NCBI RefSeq assembly: GCF_027942865.1
Contig: NC_134515.1
Span: 17,754,227-17,818,226, forward strand
Source: Odontesthes bonariensis
Taxonomy: Eukaryota > Chordata > Actinopteri > Atheriniformes > Atherinopsidae
Reading direction: 5' to 3'
DNA length: 64,000 nt
Shown piece after piece: positions 25,401-36,131 of this stretch. Numbering within the stretch: position 1 is the stretch's first letter; each line of letters starts with the position of its first letter. The notes beneath the pieces were generated by a model. It did not search any database and was not told the DNA's origin. It worked only from the letters and a program-made list of their open reading frames with translations. Made by a program: the position numbers and the translations under genes.

Positions 25401-26698
25401 GTAAAAAAACCCAAAAAAAACCCAGCAAAAATCTGTTTCAGTTTCCATAGGATCAAAAAACAGCATGCAAAAATCTGTTTCAGTTTCCATAGGATCAAAA
25501 AACAGCACGCAAAAATCTGTTTCAGTTTCCATAGGATCAAAAAACAGCATGCAAAAATCTGTTTCAGTTTCCAGATGATCAACAATTCTGTAAAAAATGT
25601 CTTGCATAAAACCAGCCGCCCCTCACATTCAGCTAGTTTTGCAGTTGATTTCAAGCAGTACTGCACAGGCTTTAGAGGTGGTTAAAAGGAACACGTCTGG
25701 GTAGGGAGGTCGACTTTCTGTGTGTTTCTGGGTGATGTCAGATTGGAAGAAAAAGACCAGACTAAGGGTAGTTCTGCGTTTAAAAGTAAACCAGCGCTTA
25801 GAGTCTATGGAGTACAAACATCTGACATACAGTGACAGATAAGGCTTTTAAGGTTGGTGATGAACCTCAGTGCTCTGGGGAAGACTGTATCGAATGCGTG
25901 TTAAGCAGTGAAAAGGAGCATGCTGCATGATATTAACATTTTCCTGACATGTCGCATAAAAGATAACAAGTCAGCAACAACAGGTGTTGGAAACTATTTA
26001 TAACCGTCAATCAATGAAAAGCTAAAACACACAAGGTATATTTATAAATGCCTGAGTCACTTTTCAGTGAAGTCTCTGATGAATTCCCTGCTGTTAAAAG
26101 GATGCTGCCCATATTTCAGGTTTAACGACCATAAGTGCTAATCCGCCCTGTGAAAACAATTCAAATGTTGTTTCAAGTCAACGTGAAAGGAACACGTTAA
26201 CATTGAAGATGTATAATTACACACATTTATCTTCAAACTATATTTATCCCGAATAAACGTTTAATGTCTAAATCTGTGTGGCAAGTAGACGACAAACAAA
26301 AGAAGGAGAACAATCTACCCTCTTCTCTGTAGTAGGTTTTATCAGGTGAAGGTTTGGCTTTCTTCCCTTTGCTCATGGCCTCTTTCAGCTTTTTCTCGTA
26401 CAGGCTTCTGGTGGTGTCTGTTGGAAAGATGTAGAGAAGATCACACACGTGTAAACATGGGGAAGAAAGACCAAAAGCTGACAGCAGACCATAGTCTTGA
26501 CTGAGTGTGCTACATGTGTTGAGTCCATAGAGACCTGAGAGGCCAGAGGGATTAGCTGTTGCCTGCGTTGATTTAAAAACGGGCGCAAAGTAAACGGTTG
26601 GGTGTGGGCCACTTACCGACCACAGGTCCATGTTTTATTCCGAATTCATCCAACAGGTCGCTGATATCCTGCGAAGACATATTACTCAGTGAAGTCAT
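22425..26698 (-). CDS. emd: Emerin, LEM-domain inner nuclear membrane protein
   Basis: Emerin is an inner nuclear membrane protein that binds BAF and lamins. The minus-strand model is join(26698..26617, 26417..26319, 25214..25183, 24727..24702, 24564..24511, 24419..24357, 22632..22425), 187 aa, against 254 in human. The LEM domain spans residues about 1-45 ([19 protein letters not shown] then TTRSLYEKK, matching human IPHGPVVGSTRRLYEKK). A Tyr/Arg/Ser-rich middle ([14 protein letters not shown]) follows. The C-terminal anchor starts at about 154 ([16 protein letters not shown]; human VPLWGQLLLFLVF). The 26-bp exon 24702-24727 is inferred: without it the exons on either side are out of phase, and with it the frame is open throughout. 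A second in-frame ATG (26678-26680, MSSQDIS) could be the real start. The last intron holds a Tc1 relic. Confidence 0.85.
22954..23856 (-). mobile_element. Degenerate Tc1-like DNA transposon
   Basis: The 903-bp element is flanked by TA dinucleotides (22952-22953, 23857-23858). The terminal inverted repeats begin CACTGCCCGTCC, with the complement GGACGGGCAGTG at the right end. Minus-strand frames give Tc1 transposase fragments in order: an HTH-like [19 protein letters not shown] (near 23680-23620), then [20 protein letters not shown], and the C-terminal [18 protein letters not shown] with the DDE region's last Asp and Glu. The fragments lie in different frames with stop codons, and the total is shorter than a full Tc1 (about 1.3-1.6 kb). 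It is inactive and lies in the last intron of emd. Confidence 0.9.
25425..25573. repeat. 42-bp minisatellite, about 3.5 copies
   Basis: Units start with GCAAAAATCTGTTTCAGTTT at 25425, 25467, 25509 and 25551. The first three are 42 bp with at most one or two differences, and the fourth is partial. The 42-bp period keeps a frame open on the minus strand (14-residue repeat containing METETDFC), which explains a misleading open frame. It lies in emd intron 2. Confidence 0.9.
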
Positions 26699-27536
26699 GT
26701 TAACTTTTCTGTAGTGTGCCGATTTGGTGCGTTTTTTCTTTCGGTTAACCTTTAGTTTCAGTTGCCAAATATAGAAAACAGAAATCCCTCCTCCCTCCGA
26801 GAGTAAACGAGAGCTCGTTTCCATCGCCTTGACAGCGCTGATGCTCTGTGGAGTCGTACGGTTACTTGGTAACCTAGTAAGCCTTTAATCTCCGCCCTCG
26901 TTTATTGAGCCGATTAATTAAACAAGCGCAATTTAACTTGAAATATGACATCATTTCCGTTTGATTCTTCTATGTGTGCCTTAAATGAGTATTTTTCTTT
27001 CTACAAATGAAGCAGCGCCACCTGCCGTCAGGTATTAATGTCTCCAAAGCGATGGTAAAGCCATCGATAACGCCTTATGTGGTAAAACTGCTTAATCTGT
27101 TTTAGCAACAGTTTGTTAACAGAACAGTTAACTGTTGCTATAGCTGTTGAGTCAAACGGTTAAGAAGTAAAACCAAGTAAAAAAAGTTTTGTCATCAAAC
27201 GTTATTCACAAAACATGCTCAGAATATCAATTTTCTGCACACATTATGCACGGCATACACATGACACTCTAAAATACATTTTTATTACAGTTTTTGAGTA
27301 TTCTTTCCTTACTCTGATTATTCTCCAGTCTTGTGATTTGTCAATTTGTGATCATGATTAGAAATGAATTACATTATCCTCTGAGGTGTGCTGCACTGTA
27401 TGAGGAAACGTATGTGTGTACGTATCAGATGTATCAGCCCTGAATGCAAAGCCCTGATTCAGTCTACAGTGCCCAAAGCGTGACTCAGTATTTGTTTATG
27501 TAAATAAATCAGCCTCGTTTAAAACTAAAAGAGAAC
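26699..27536. other. emd promoter and intergenic region
   Basis: This stretch holds the emd 5' leader (26699 to about 26830) and about 700 bp of AT-rich sequence with no supported gene before the 3' end of the next minus-strand gene. Confidence 0.4.
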
Positions 27537-27542
27537 TTTATT
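27537..27542 (-). terminator. Poly(A) signal of the acidic membrane-anchored protein gene
   Basis: TTTATT on the plus strand gives AATAAA on the minus strand, about 165 nt beyond the stop at 27708-27710. Confidence 0.5.
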
Positions 27543-27707
27543 AAGCACACAGCTGCATATCAAAGGTGACGGTACATGTTTCTGTATGTACAAAAGTTTC
27601 ATTGTCTAAACTTTACAATGCATTCTTTACAAGACAATATTGTCATTTGAGATTTCTTTTTTTCTTTAGAATATAAACTCAGTGTAACAACCAAATAAGC
27701 TACAGCC

Positions 27708-30321
27708 CTAAAAGAAGAAAAGCTGGCTGAGCCAGTCCATCTGGTCTGTGGTCAGCCAGAACATCAGCAGTCCCACTCCCATCACCACACCTGTCTTCAC
27801 GGTCAGCTTCAGCATGCTGAGAGTCTGTAAGAAAAAAAGGCAGGGCGGAGAGGTAAAATCCACCATATGCAAAGTGAACGTTCAGCAGTGAGTGTGTGAG
27901 TACACACCTTGTTTGTTCCCGTACAGGTTGGTGTGTTGCTGTGGTCTGACAGCCTCTCTGGCACCTGAAGGTTTGGGGGGTCTGCTGCAGGTTGTATTTG
28001 CAGGATGTCCTCAGGCTCCCTCATTTCCTGGGCACACACAAAGCAGTGAAGCAAAGTGTTTGTTCATGATGTGTCATTGTGTGGGATATTGTGTAGGATT
28101 TGTCTTACATCAGGTGTGTCTGTAGAGCTCAGGTCCTCCTCCCTGTCTGTTGAGCTGCTGAGGGAATCTCTGTCACTGCTGGGTGAAGAATAGAAACACG
28201 TTTTGGTTGGTTCTGTCCAGGTTGTATTTAATGTTATTTAATGTTACGTACAATAATGTTTGATACCAAGATGCAATTTTGCCTACCTCTCAGTTTCATA
28301 GCGAATGACTTGAGACAACGGATCTGCACAAAACTGAACTCTTATCTGCCTGCCTAAACACAAGAACAATTGGAAACTGATGAACTAAGTGGCAAGCTGA
28401 TGTTTTTGCTTCTCTTATTCTGATTCAGAGTTACCCGTCTCATGAACACCCACCTTCTCTTCTGTTCTCATCATCACTGTCATCGTAAAACTCGTAGAAA
28501 GCCTTAATTCTCTCCTGCTCCTGTTCCCAGTTTCGCTCGTCTTCGTACTCATCGTCTCCCAGCTGTCCCAGCTCAGAGACCCCAGAGGCTTCAAGCTCAG
28601 CGTTGAAGAAGAAGCTGTCATCAAGGGATCCCTGATTAGAGAGGCTTATCATTTTCGTATCCTTTCTCTGGACCTCAGAGTAACTGTTGACATCTTCAGC
28701 GGGACACTTATTCACATCGGAAGGACGTGTTTCTGTCTTGTCTGTGTCTTCCGCCTCTAACAGGTAGTCAGACAGAAAGGTGTCAGTTTTTAACACGTCG
28801 AAATCCCAGTTGATGAAGTTTGCTGGATTAGCTCTGTCGTTTGTGACGTGATGGTCATCAGAGATACTCCACTTTGAAAGCGCAGCACTGCTCCCACCAT
28901 AAAACTGAATGTCCTCCAGCTGCTTGTCATTTTCAAGATGGTTCACCCTCATACTTTCTGTGAGTTCCTCTCTGGTTCTCCTCAGTGGCTCCTCTTCATC
29001 ACTGGAGCTGTAGGAGTCACTCCCCCCTGTCTCATCTCCATCATCACACTCCCTCACAGCCAGCAGATGCTCTGATTTCCCCTCATCTCGTTCTCCAGGT
29101 GCCACATCCAGGCTCATCACCTCATTAGCATTCATCTCCAAATCTTTGCTGTACAGAAACCCGTCTTCTTTCTCATCATCGGTGTCCCCAACACTCCCCA
29201 TCCATGTCACTTCGGTCACAGCATTTTCCAGGCATGCGTTTTGTCTCATGCAAGTTGAGGCGCTTGATTTATTTTCTTGATTATTCCCTCCATCCTCTGT
29301 GTATTCAAAAGAAGAAATGTCTGAGGGATAGTCTGCAAAGCACTCACCGGCCTCTTGGTGCTCCTCTCCTGAGAAATCTGTCATTTTTTCCACATATTCC
29401 TCTCCATCAACTTCAGCAATGAGATCCTGCAGGTTTTGCGAAGATATGCTCGGAAACTCCAAACTGGCTTTTGTGGTAACATCCCTGTAAGGATTTTCAG
29501 TCTCCTGCACATGAACATTTTCTTCTTGTTCGATTTTCATGCCCTCGCACTCAGAATCAGAGGAGCCCTCCTCTATTTCTTGCTTGTCATCCTCAGTCCC
29601 AGCGCCTTTCATCATCATCATCATCATCATCATCTCATTGCCATGTTCAGGGACTCCTCCAAAATAGGCCACCTCCTCATCACTCTCAGCCTCACCTTGC
29701 ACCTTGTTTCTATCTTGAGGGTTATCAGCACCCTCAGGGGCCATAGGTTGCCCTTCAGCAAAGATATCGTCCTCTTTACTGCTATCATGGAACCCGTCAC
29801 TGTAGCGAACTGACATCAACAAATCCCCTGCTTCCTCCTCCGACCCCACATCCTCCTCCTCATTTTCCTCCCCAGAGACGGAACCTTCCTTTTCAGATTC
29901 TCCATCTGAGCTTGTGTAACCGTCCTCTGGTGTTTTGCTCATGAGACTGACCCCTTTAAAGTCCTCCTCATCACTTTCATCATTGCTCTGGTCCTCAGAA
30001 GCATTTTCAGCCGTGTACAATATATCTTGAGCTGCCTTGCCTAACAAAGCTGTTATTTCAGCAGTTGCTTCCTGAAGCAGAGCCCCGTCTGACGTTGTTG
30101 CTATGTTTTCTTTGTTGTCCTCTTCACTCTTCTCGTCAAAACTTAAATTCTCAAAGTCCAAATCGCCATCAGGGAATGATGGAACAGAAGTCTCTGTAAC
30201 AAGACCATCATCCGAAAATGACTTATTAGAAAATAATTCTAAAAAATAATGAATATCACTTTCCAAAAATATGTTTCTTACCTGAAAATGCATCCGTGAG
30301 GAGATCAGAAAATCCTTCCAT
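27708..30321 (-). CDS. Acidic protein with C-terminal membrane anchor and RVQF motif (unnamed)
   Basis: I do not recognise this gene. The minus-strand model is join(30321..30282, 30238..28454, 28353..28287, 28175..28109, 28027..27908, 27824..27708), 731 aa, starting MEGFSDLLTDAF. Residues 1-600 are strongly acidic (Glu/Asp/Ser), low in complexity, with a run of eight Met, and are probably disordered. A better-ordered patch follows: WEQEQERIKAFYEFYDD, then RQIRVQFCADPLSQVIRYET (residues about 590-630) and SDRDSLSSSTDREEDLSS. RVQF at 613-616 fits the [RK]-V-x-F docking motif for protein phosphatase 1. The C-terminus (residues about 702-717, GVVMGVGLLMFWL) is a single hydrophobic segment near the end, as in tail-anchored proteins. 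It lies between emd and the DNase gene on the same strand. PP1 binding and membrane anchoring are inferences. Confidence 0.75.
29610..29633 (-). repeat. (ATG)8 coding microsatellite
   Basis: Eight perfect CAT triplets on the plus strand encode Met8 in the acidic region of the unnamed protein. As a perfect trinucleotide run it is likely to vary in length without breaking the frame. Confidence 0.9.
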
Positions 30322-30840
30322 CTTTACAAACAAACAAAACAAGAAGTTAACTAGGAGTTATGTTAAGACAAATGTGAATTAATTGCAACACTCTCCCCCC
30401 TCAAAAAGGAAGAGAGCTCGAAGTAAGTCTCATCTGGTTTTGCCGCGAGTGGCTTCCTGTCGAACAGATTATGTATTACACATTACATCTAAGATATTTG
30501 GGTAAATGACAAGCGGTGTCTAAATGATCAGAACCTACCATAAAAGATGAAGATGTGAGACAGCTCCTCTGGTTTCTGCCCAAAGTGAGATTTAAAAAAG
30601 TAATGTTTTGTGTTTTCTGTTGCTGCAGGAGTGCACCTTCATGAGCTCATGAAATGATGTCAGCTTTGATGTGGTTTTGGTTTCAGATGCGCAGTATAAA
30701 CTCCAGCAGAACGCAAAGTTCCTTCATGCTGAAACAATGTTTTTGCTGTGAGATGTGTGCAGTGCCGCTCTGATTAAAAAGAAGAGTTATTCTAAAAACA
30801 ACCAAAAAAAAAATCAATGACTTCTATGTTGATGAACTAA

Positions 30841-30846
30841 TTTATT
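30841..30846 (-). terminator. dnase1l1: Poly(A) signal of the DNase I-like gene
   Basis: Plus-strand TTTATT gives AATAAA on the minus strand, about 85 nt after the stop codon. An A-rich run (30880-30898 on the plus strand) lies between them. Confidence 0.5.
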
Positions 30847-30929
30847 TAAAAATCATGTAAAACAACAGTTTTGACAAAAAAAAAAAAGAAAAAAAAAGTC
30901 CAGGGTTGTTGGCAGTCATCTGGTGAAAT

Positions 30930-33900
30930 CTATAGCTCATGGCGAAGGAAGTAGCGGTGGTTGGGCTTTAGTTCGACTTCTACAGGAAAATGGTCACTAA
31001 CTTCAAGAGCCTGAAGTGTTGTGAAAGGAACAGAATTATTGTTATGTTACATATCAAACTGAATTAGAGTCTGGTATTAATTTGTCAGGTTTACCTCTGC
31101 CTCTGTGAGCTGGAAGTGCTCTTTAAAGTTGAACGGTTGAGCTGAACCTGGCACTATGCTGGAAATAATCTCCCGTCCGTGCACAATGATCCTGTTTGAC
31201 AGTGTGAAATCCATTAGATATCATGTCTTGTGGCATGAATGTTTCCTTCAGAAAAAACAAACATTCGAACTCGAAACTGTTGAAGTTCAGTTTTCAGCCT
31301 CTGACCTGTCGTAGGCACAGTGTGTCTTCTCCCTGACGGTGGTGTCTTGCTCGTCTCCAATTAACCAGCGAAATGTGGGGTCACTTCTTAAACGCACGGC
31401 CCTCCAGCCCTTAATGGTGATGTAGCTGCAGCCGGCATTTAGGTCCCCTAAGATCATTACATTCTAGTGTGAATGAAAAGAAGCAAAACAGGAAGTGCAA
31501 AAACATGAAGTTACTCACAGACCATGTGTGGAGGAGAGAAACCAACATGAACTCAAGCTGAAGAACTCTGAAGAAGATGTAATGGGTTAACATAAACTTA
31601 ATAAGGGTGGTGATGATGATGATAATGATGATAATGATGTAGCTTAACCTACATCAGTCTTCCACTTCTTGTAAATCCCTTTGACGACAGTATGCAGTTC
31701 ATCGATCTCCTTCATGGCCGTTTTAGGACAAGTGTGATGCCCGATCAGGACAAAATCCTTCACCACTGGAAACAAACACATGATTAATGAAAGCTTTAGT
31801 TTTTAATCATGCCCGCTCTTTGATCACATTTTCCGTCTGATTAGAAGAAAACTTACTTAATTTCCCTATTATTCAAATGTAATCAAGGTCTTCGATGTCT
31901 GAATAAATGCAGGTTTCTGGATGTAGGAACTCTTATTTGCCTTTTCATCAGATCATCAGTCACATTGCGTTTCTTCAGAATAGGCCATAGTTAACAGGGG
32001 GGGGCAAGAAAACCCCACAAACAAGTCCTACTAAAGTGCAAGAACAGCTTCAACATATCTTGGTACTGATTGTACAAGTATAACTTTGTTGAACGAATGA
32101 TAAATCATTCTTCCAAAAGGTTTTTCCAAAAGGCTCATTTGGCTTTTTACAATTGTCCAAAATCTTCTTGAGTGTTCAGCTGAGTTGGCATCTTGTGACT
32201 GTGAGGGCTATGCACTTTGAATTACCTTGTGTACGAATTGTGCTCTATAAATAAAATTGCCTTGCCTTGCCTTGCCTATAGCATATGATTCAGATTATCC
32301 TCATGCTCATCAAACCATTCACTGACTCCTTGTGCTCAATCATAGAGGCTGAAACAACCTGAAAAAAACCCACTTTCACCAGGATTGAAATGTTCAATCA
32401 AAGGCCGATGGTCATCGCTCAGAAAGACTTTGAATCAACTTTTGTTTCTGCCTTCGTTTCCAAGCCATCCCAGCAAAACCCTCCTCCCACTATGACAGAT
32501 ACACCCACTGTTTGGCCGAAACTCTTAAATCTGCATTCATATTTGCAGTGGGGGGTTTATGCACTAAGACAGGGATGTGATAACCGTCTCTATGTAACAA
32601 TTAAATGAGGAAAAGTGTTTTTTTGTTTTTCCTGACATATGACCTTAATCCACCTTTTTTTCCCACAGTATATCCGGTCCTATTAAAACACAAACCAGTT
32701 GAACAGTCTTTCTGATTGAAGCCTCTGCGGTCCGTTTCCCTACAATGAATCTTGTTCCCAGTCACTCGGATCTTTTCCATCTACAGCAAATGTAGATGAG
32801 CGTAAGTGTCAAAATTCATTGTGCTACTTAACTCACTTAATCAGCCATTTTCATATGTTGTTTACTGTTTATCTTATCTTGCAGCTTTTCTTGGCTAAAT
32901 AGACTGAAATGAGATTCTCTCAAATGGAAAATAATCATTAAAGGTATTGCATGTCCACTAAAAGCTCAGGGACAGTCACAAAACCAGCCTTGGCTTTGTT
33001 CTGATATTAGTCTGGTGTAAGTCAAGTTTTATCAACACAAAGGCTGAGTGACTCAGCCACATTTTAAGAAACAGCAGCACCTCAGCTTATCTAAACATCT
33101 GTACTACTCAGATTGCAACTGGAAGCTTTTTGTGTTGTAACACTATTCAACTGAACCTGCCAAACGTCCTCATAACAAACAAGTTCTCAGTCAGCAATAT
33201 TTTCTAGATTTAAAAAAGTTCTAATTTACTCCAACTTTGTAGCACACTAGTCCAACAGGTGATAGCCAAGAAGTTAGACACCTTTGCACACCTGAAGTCT
33301 GATCATTATTTAGACTGGCACTTGTTTTAAATCCACATATGTGTTTCCATTCAGTCTTACATGTAGAAGGGGAGTGAAAGCGGACAACAAAAGGCTCTCT
33401 GGAGAAAACATCAGTTTCATTGGTCCCTTCTCCCTCCAGTTTAGGATACTTATAATGCTCCTTGACCTTTAACAAATTGTTCCTGGAGAGGATCATACAG
33501 GAGAGGCAAGTGAGGATATCATGTCCATTAAAAAAACAAAACAGTTATGTTTGACATTGATCACAGGTTACCTGTAAATATAGACATACTGCTCCTTGTA
33601 GCTCTTCCTCCCCAGCCTTTCACTTTCCACATAAGAATATGAGTTGAGTTTGTCAAATCTGCTGACAACATTATGAATAAAGATCAATCTGTTTTTTAGT
33701 AAATGTTTGAAATGTGACAGTTGATTCGACAGATGTTTTTTTTTTACCTGTTAAGATCCTTCACCAAAGCTTGTATTACTTCTCTCTTGGAGTCTCGAAC
33801 CTCCTGAATGAGACTCAAGTCACACCGAGACAGAATCTTTGGAGAGAAAATAGATCCATCAGCTGTGTAGTTTTGTTTTTCTTCTTGGTCTCATATTGCA

Positions 33901-34067
33901 TTTGTCGTGAACACACAGCAGGATACCTTTAGTATAATCCCCATGACCTTCCTGTTGTTTGCCTTTGATTCACCAAAACTCTGAACATTAAAAGCGCAGA
34001 TTTTCAGTGAAGATGCAACGCTCAACACACACATTCCCAGAACAAGCAGCAGCATTGCAGCCCTCAT
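30930..34067 (-). CDS. dnase1l1: Deoxyribonuclease I-like 1 protein
   Basis: This is a secreted or membrane-associated endonuclease of the DNase I family. The minus-strand model is join(34067..33927, 33836..33748, 33658..33572, 33482..33361, 31765..31653, 31463..31306, 31191..31095, 31010..30930), 295 aa. Residues 1-20 are a signal peptide (MRAAMLLLVLGMCVLSVASS), followed by LKICAFNVQSFG. Catalytic and metal residues are present: E59 (LIQEVRD), H156/H157 (IGHHTCP), D191 and N193 (GDLNAGCSY), THCAYDR (231-237) and D275-H276 (VSDHFPVEV). The frame is intact. No hydrophobic C-terminal anchor is seen, unlike human DNASE1L1. Adjacency to emd supports DNASE1L1 over other DNase I paralogues (EMD and DNASE1L1 are neighbours on human Xq28). 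A noncoding first exon probably ends at the donor by 34188. Confidence 0.85.
32211..32277 (+). mobile_element. 3' tail of a LINE with (CCTTG)n end
   Basis: The stretch ends TGCTCTATAAATAAAATTGC followed by four TTGCC-type pentamers. The same tail with its coding end is seen at 60516-60882, so this is a heavily 5'-truncated copy of that family. It lies in intron 4 of the DNase gene. Confidence 0.7.
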
Positions 34068-35562
34068 GTTGCAGACAAGTGTTGCTCTGTAAGTAAAAGA
34101 GAGTTTGGCAATATCCCATTTGTAAAGTTACAAAATATGTTACAGAAAGTTTCAGCCTCAGCAGCCACACACACTGCCTCCTCTTACCTTCAGTGAGACG
34201 ATCACTGGGAGACTGACCTCAGGCCAGCAAAGATTCATCTCTTCAGTGAGCGCTGATGTATTTGGGGAACATACAGGTAAAAACGCTTGTGAGAGACAAG
34301 AGCTGCGGATGTGCTGTGTCAGTGCTAGTTGAGAATGGAGCTTTATCTGGAACAGTTGAAACCACTGAATACAATGAACAATGACTCCATCCAACTCAGA
34401 GAGTGCAGCTTTGAGTGGGTTTTGTCTCTAAGTTTGAGTGTAATCAGACAATAGATGCTGCCGTGAGCCATGTCCGTCAGCTTCATGAACATTTGTGTTG
34501 AATAAATGTGTAACTGGTAGTTACCACTATGTACTTTCACAACTCGTCACTGAGATTGTGCTGATTAAAGCTGCAGTGATGCTTTTTTCTGTTAAAAAAA
34601 ACAATTGTTTTTATGTCAACTGAACTCAAAACAATACAAAGATGCGACAGAATTTAGCCAATTATGTTTTCAAAACAACCCGACTCTACTTCTGCATTTC
34701 CACATAAAGTCCATCATTAAAAGATTAAATCTGTATCTGATACACTTAACAGAATGTAGAAGTGTTCATGTACTTGTGCTTTATTTGGTGTATTTCCATT
34801 TTCTGCTTGTTTACTCCTCTACTTTTGACTCCACAAAGGTGATTATTGTAGCTTTTACTTCACAAAAGCACGCGATAACCAAGGTTATCTCTTTAATTTT
34901 CCCAATATCAAAAACACTTTCCACACAAAAACAAATAAAAGTAGACAAATAAGTAAATACACAGTAACATTTGTTGGTATTTTACAGTATTTTATTTATT
35001 CTAATATATAACTCTAAAGCCCTTTATTGTGTTTGAGGCACCTTTGAGAAACACTGAATCTGAAGTAATTCCCCAGAGTATCCGACAGAACCATCATCAC
35101 AACAGCTTAAAAAGTTCTTTAATATTTTGCTTTTATTTCAGTAACTTTTGCGGGGTTAGAAAACATGCAAGACAACTAGGGTAGCATCCAATACAATGGG
35201 ATATGCCCACATTTTGTTTTTGAATCTGTGGGACTGTACTTTGGCTGTCCACATTGTTTAATAATTCATGGTGGAATATTTGTTTACAGTACAAAAGATA
35301 TTTGCCATAGTTCAACTATTCTGTTTAGACTCACAACAAAAAAACCATGTGAGTTGCAAACAGCTTGCAAACATTTCAAACAAGCATCATTGCATTTGTC
35401 ACACTGTGTTCACCTGAGGTTTCTGCACACAAACTTTGAGTTCCAAAAAAAATAATTAAGTGTAAAAATACTAACAACATGCACACAATAAAAGTCTTAT
35501 TTTGAAACAAATTCTACAACTGAAGGGGAAAAAAACAACAATATTTCTAAGCTATCACATTA
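34068..35562. other. Region between DNase and traf3ip3 genes
   Basis: This contains the probable noncoding first exon of the DNase gene (lower boundary 34188, next to donor GTAAGAG on the minus strand) and the 3' UTR of traf3ip3. Minus-strand AATAAA candidates for traf3ip3 lie at 35023-35028 and 35132-35137. No other gene is supported. Confidence 0.4.
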
Positions 35563-36054
35563 TCATATTGGTCTAAAACAGCCCGAGTGTTGAGGAGAAG
35601 CCATTTCCATGAGATAGTCTTGGATTCTTGTCTCTATGTCTAAGTACAGGACTTCAACTTGATCCCTGAAAGGAGGATGCCACAACCACAACATGGCAAC
35701 CCCTGCTACAGCAAGGAGTAGGAGGAAGAACACACACACCCTCCACCAGGAGCCACACGGTGTCTGAGCAAATAAAGAAGACAGATATCTAAATCACATC
35801 AATAACAAACACATTATAAGCATAGATTTATAACCTTTATTATTTCTGCTCTAATAGGTAGGAAATGTGAGGGAGAATTAGAACTTTATGAACACTGCAG
35901 GGACGTGAAGTCACACACACACAAACGCAACTCACTGGTCTCCTGCGACGGTGGCTGAGCTGCCGGAGTTCGTCTCTGCACTGCGACAGTCGGGCCTGGC
36001 TGGACTGACACTCCTGCTCCATAACATGCAGCTCCGTCTGCAGCTCCTCACACT

Positions 36055-36131
<77 letters not shown>

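Noticed and set aside
25425-25573. Regular direct repeats suggesting a CRISPR-like array
   Set aside because: Units are contiguous 42-bp copies without distinct spacers, in a vertebrate intron.
29436-29813. Plus-strand open frame of 125 codons with a His run
   Set aside because: Antisense to the acidic protein exon; the His run is the complement of the coding ATG repeat.
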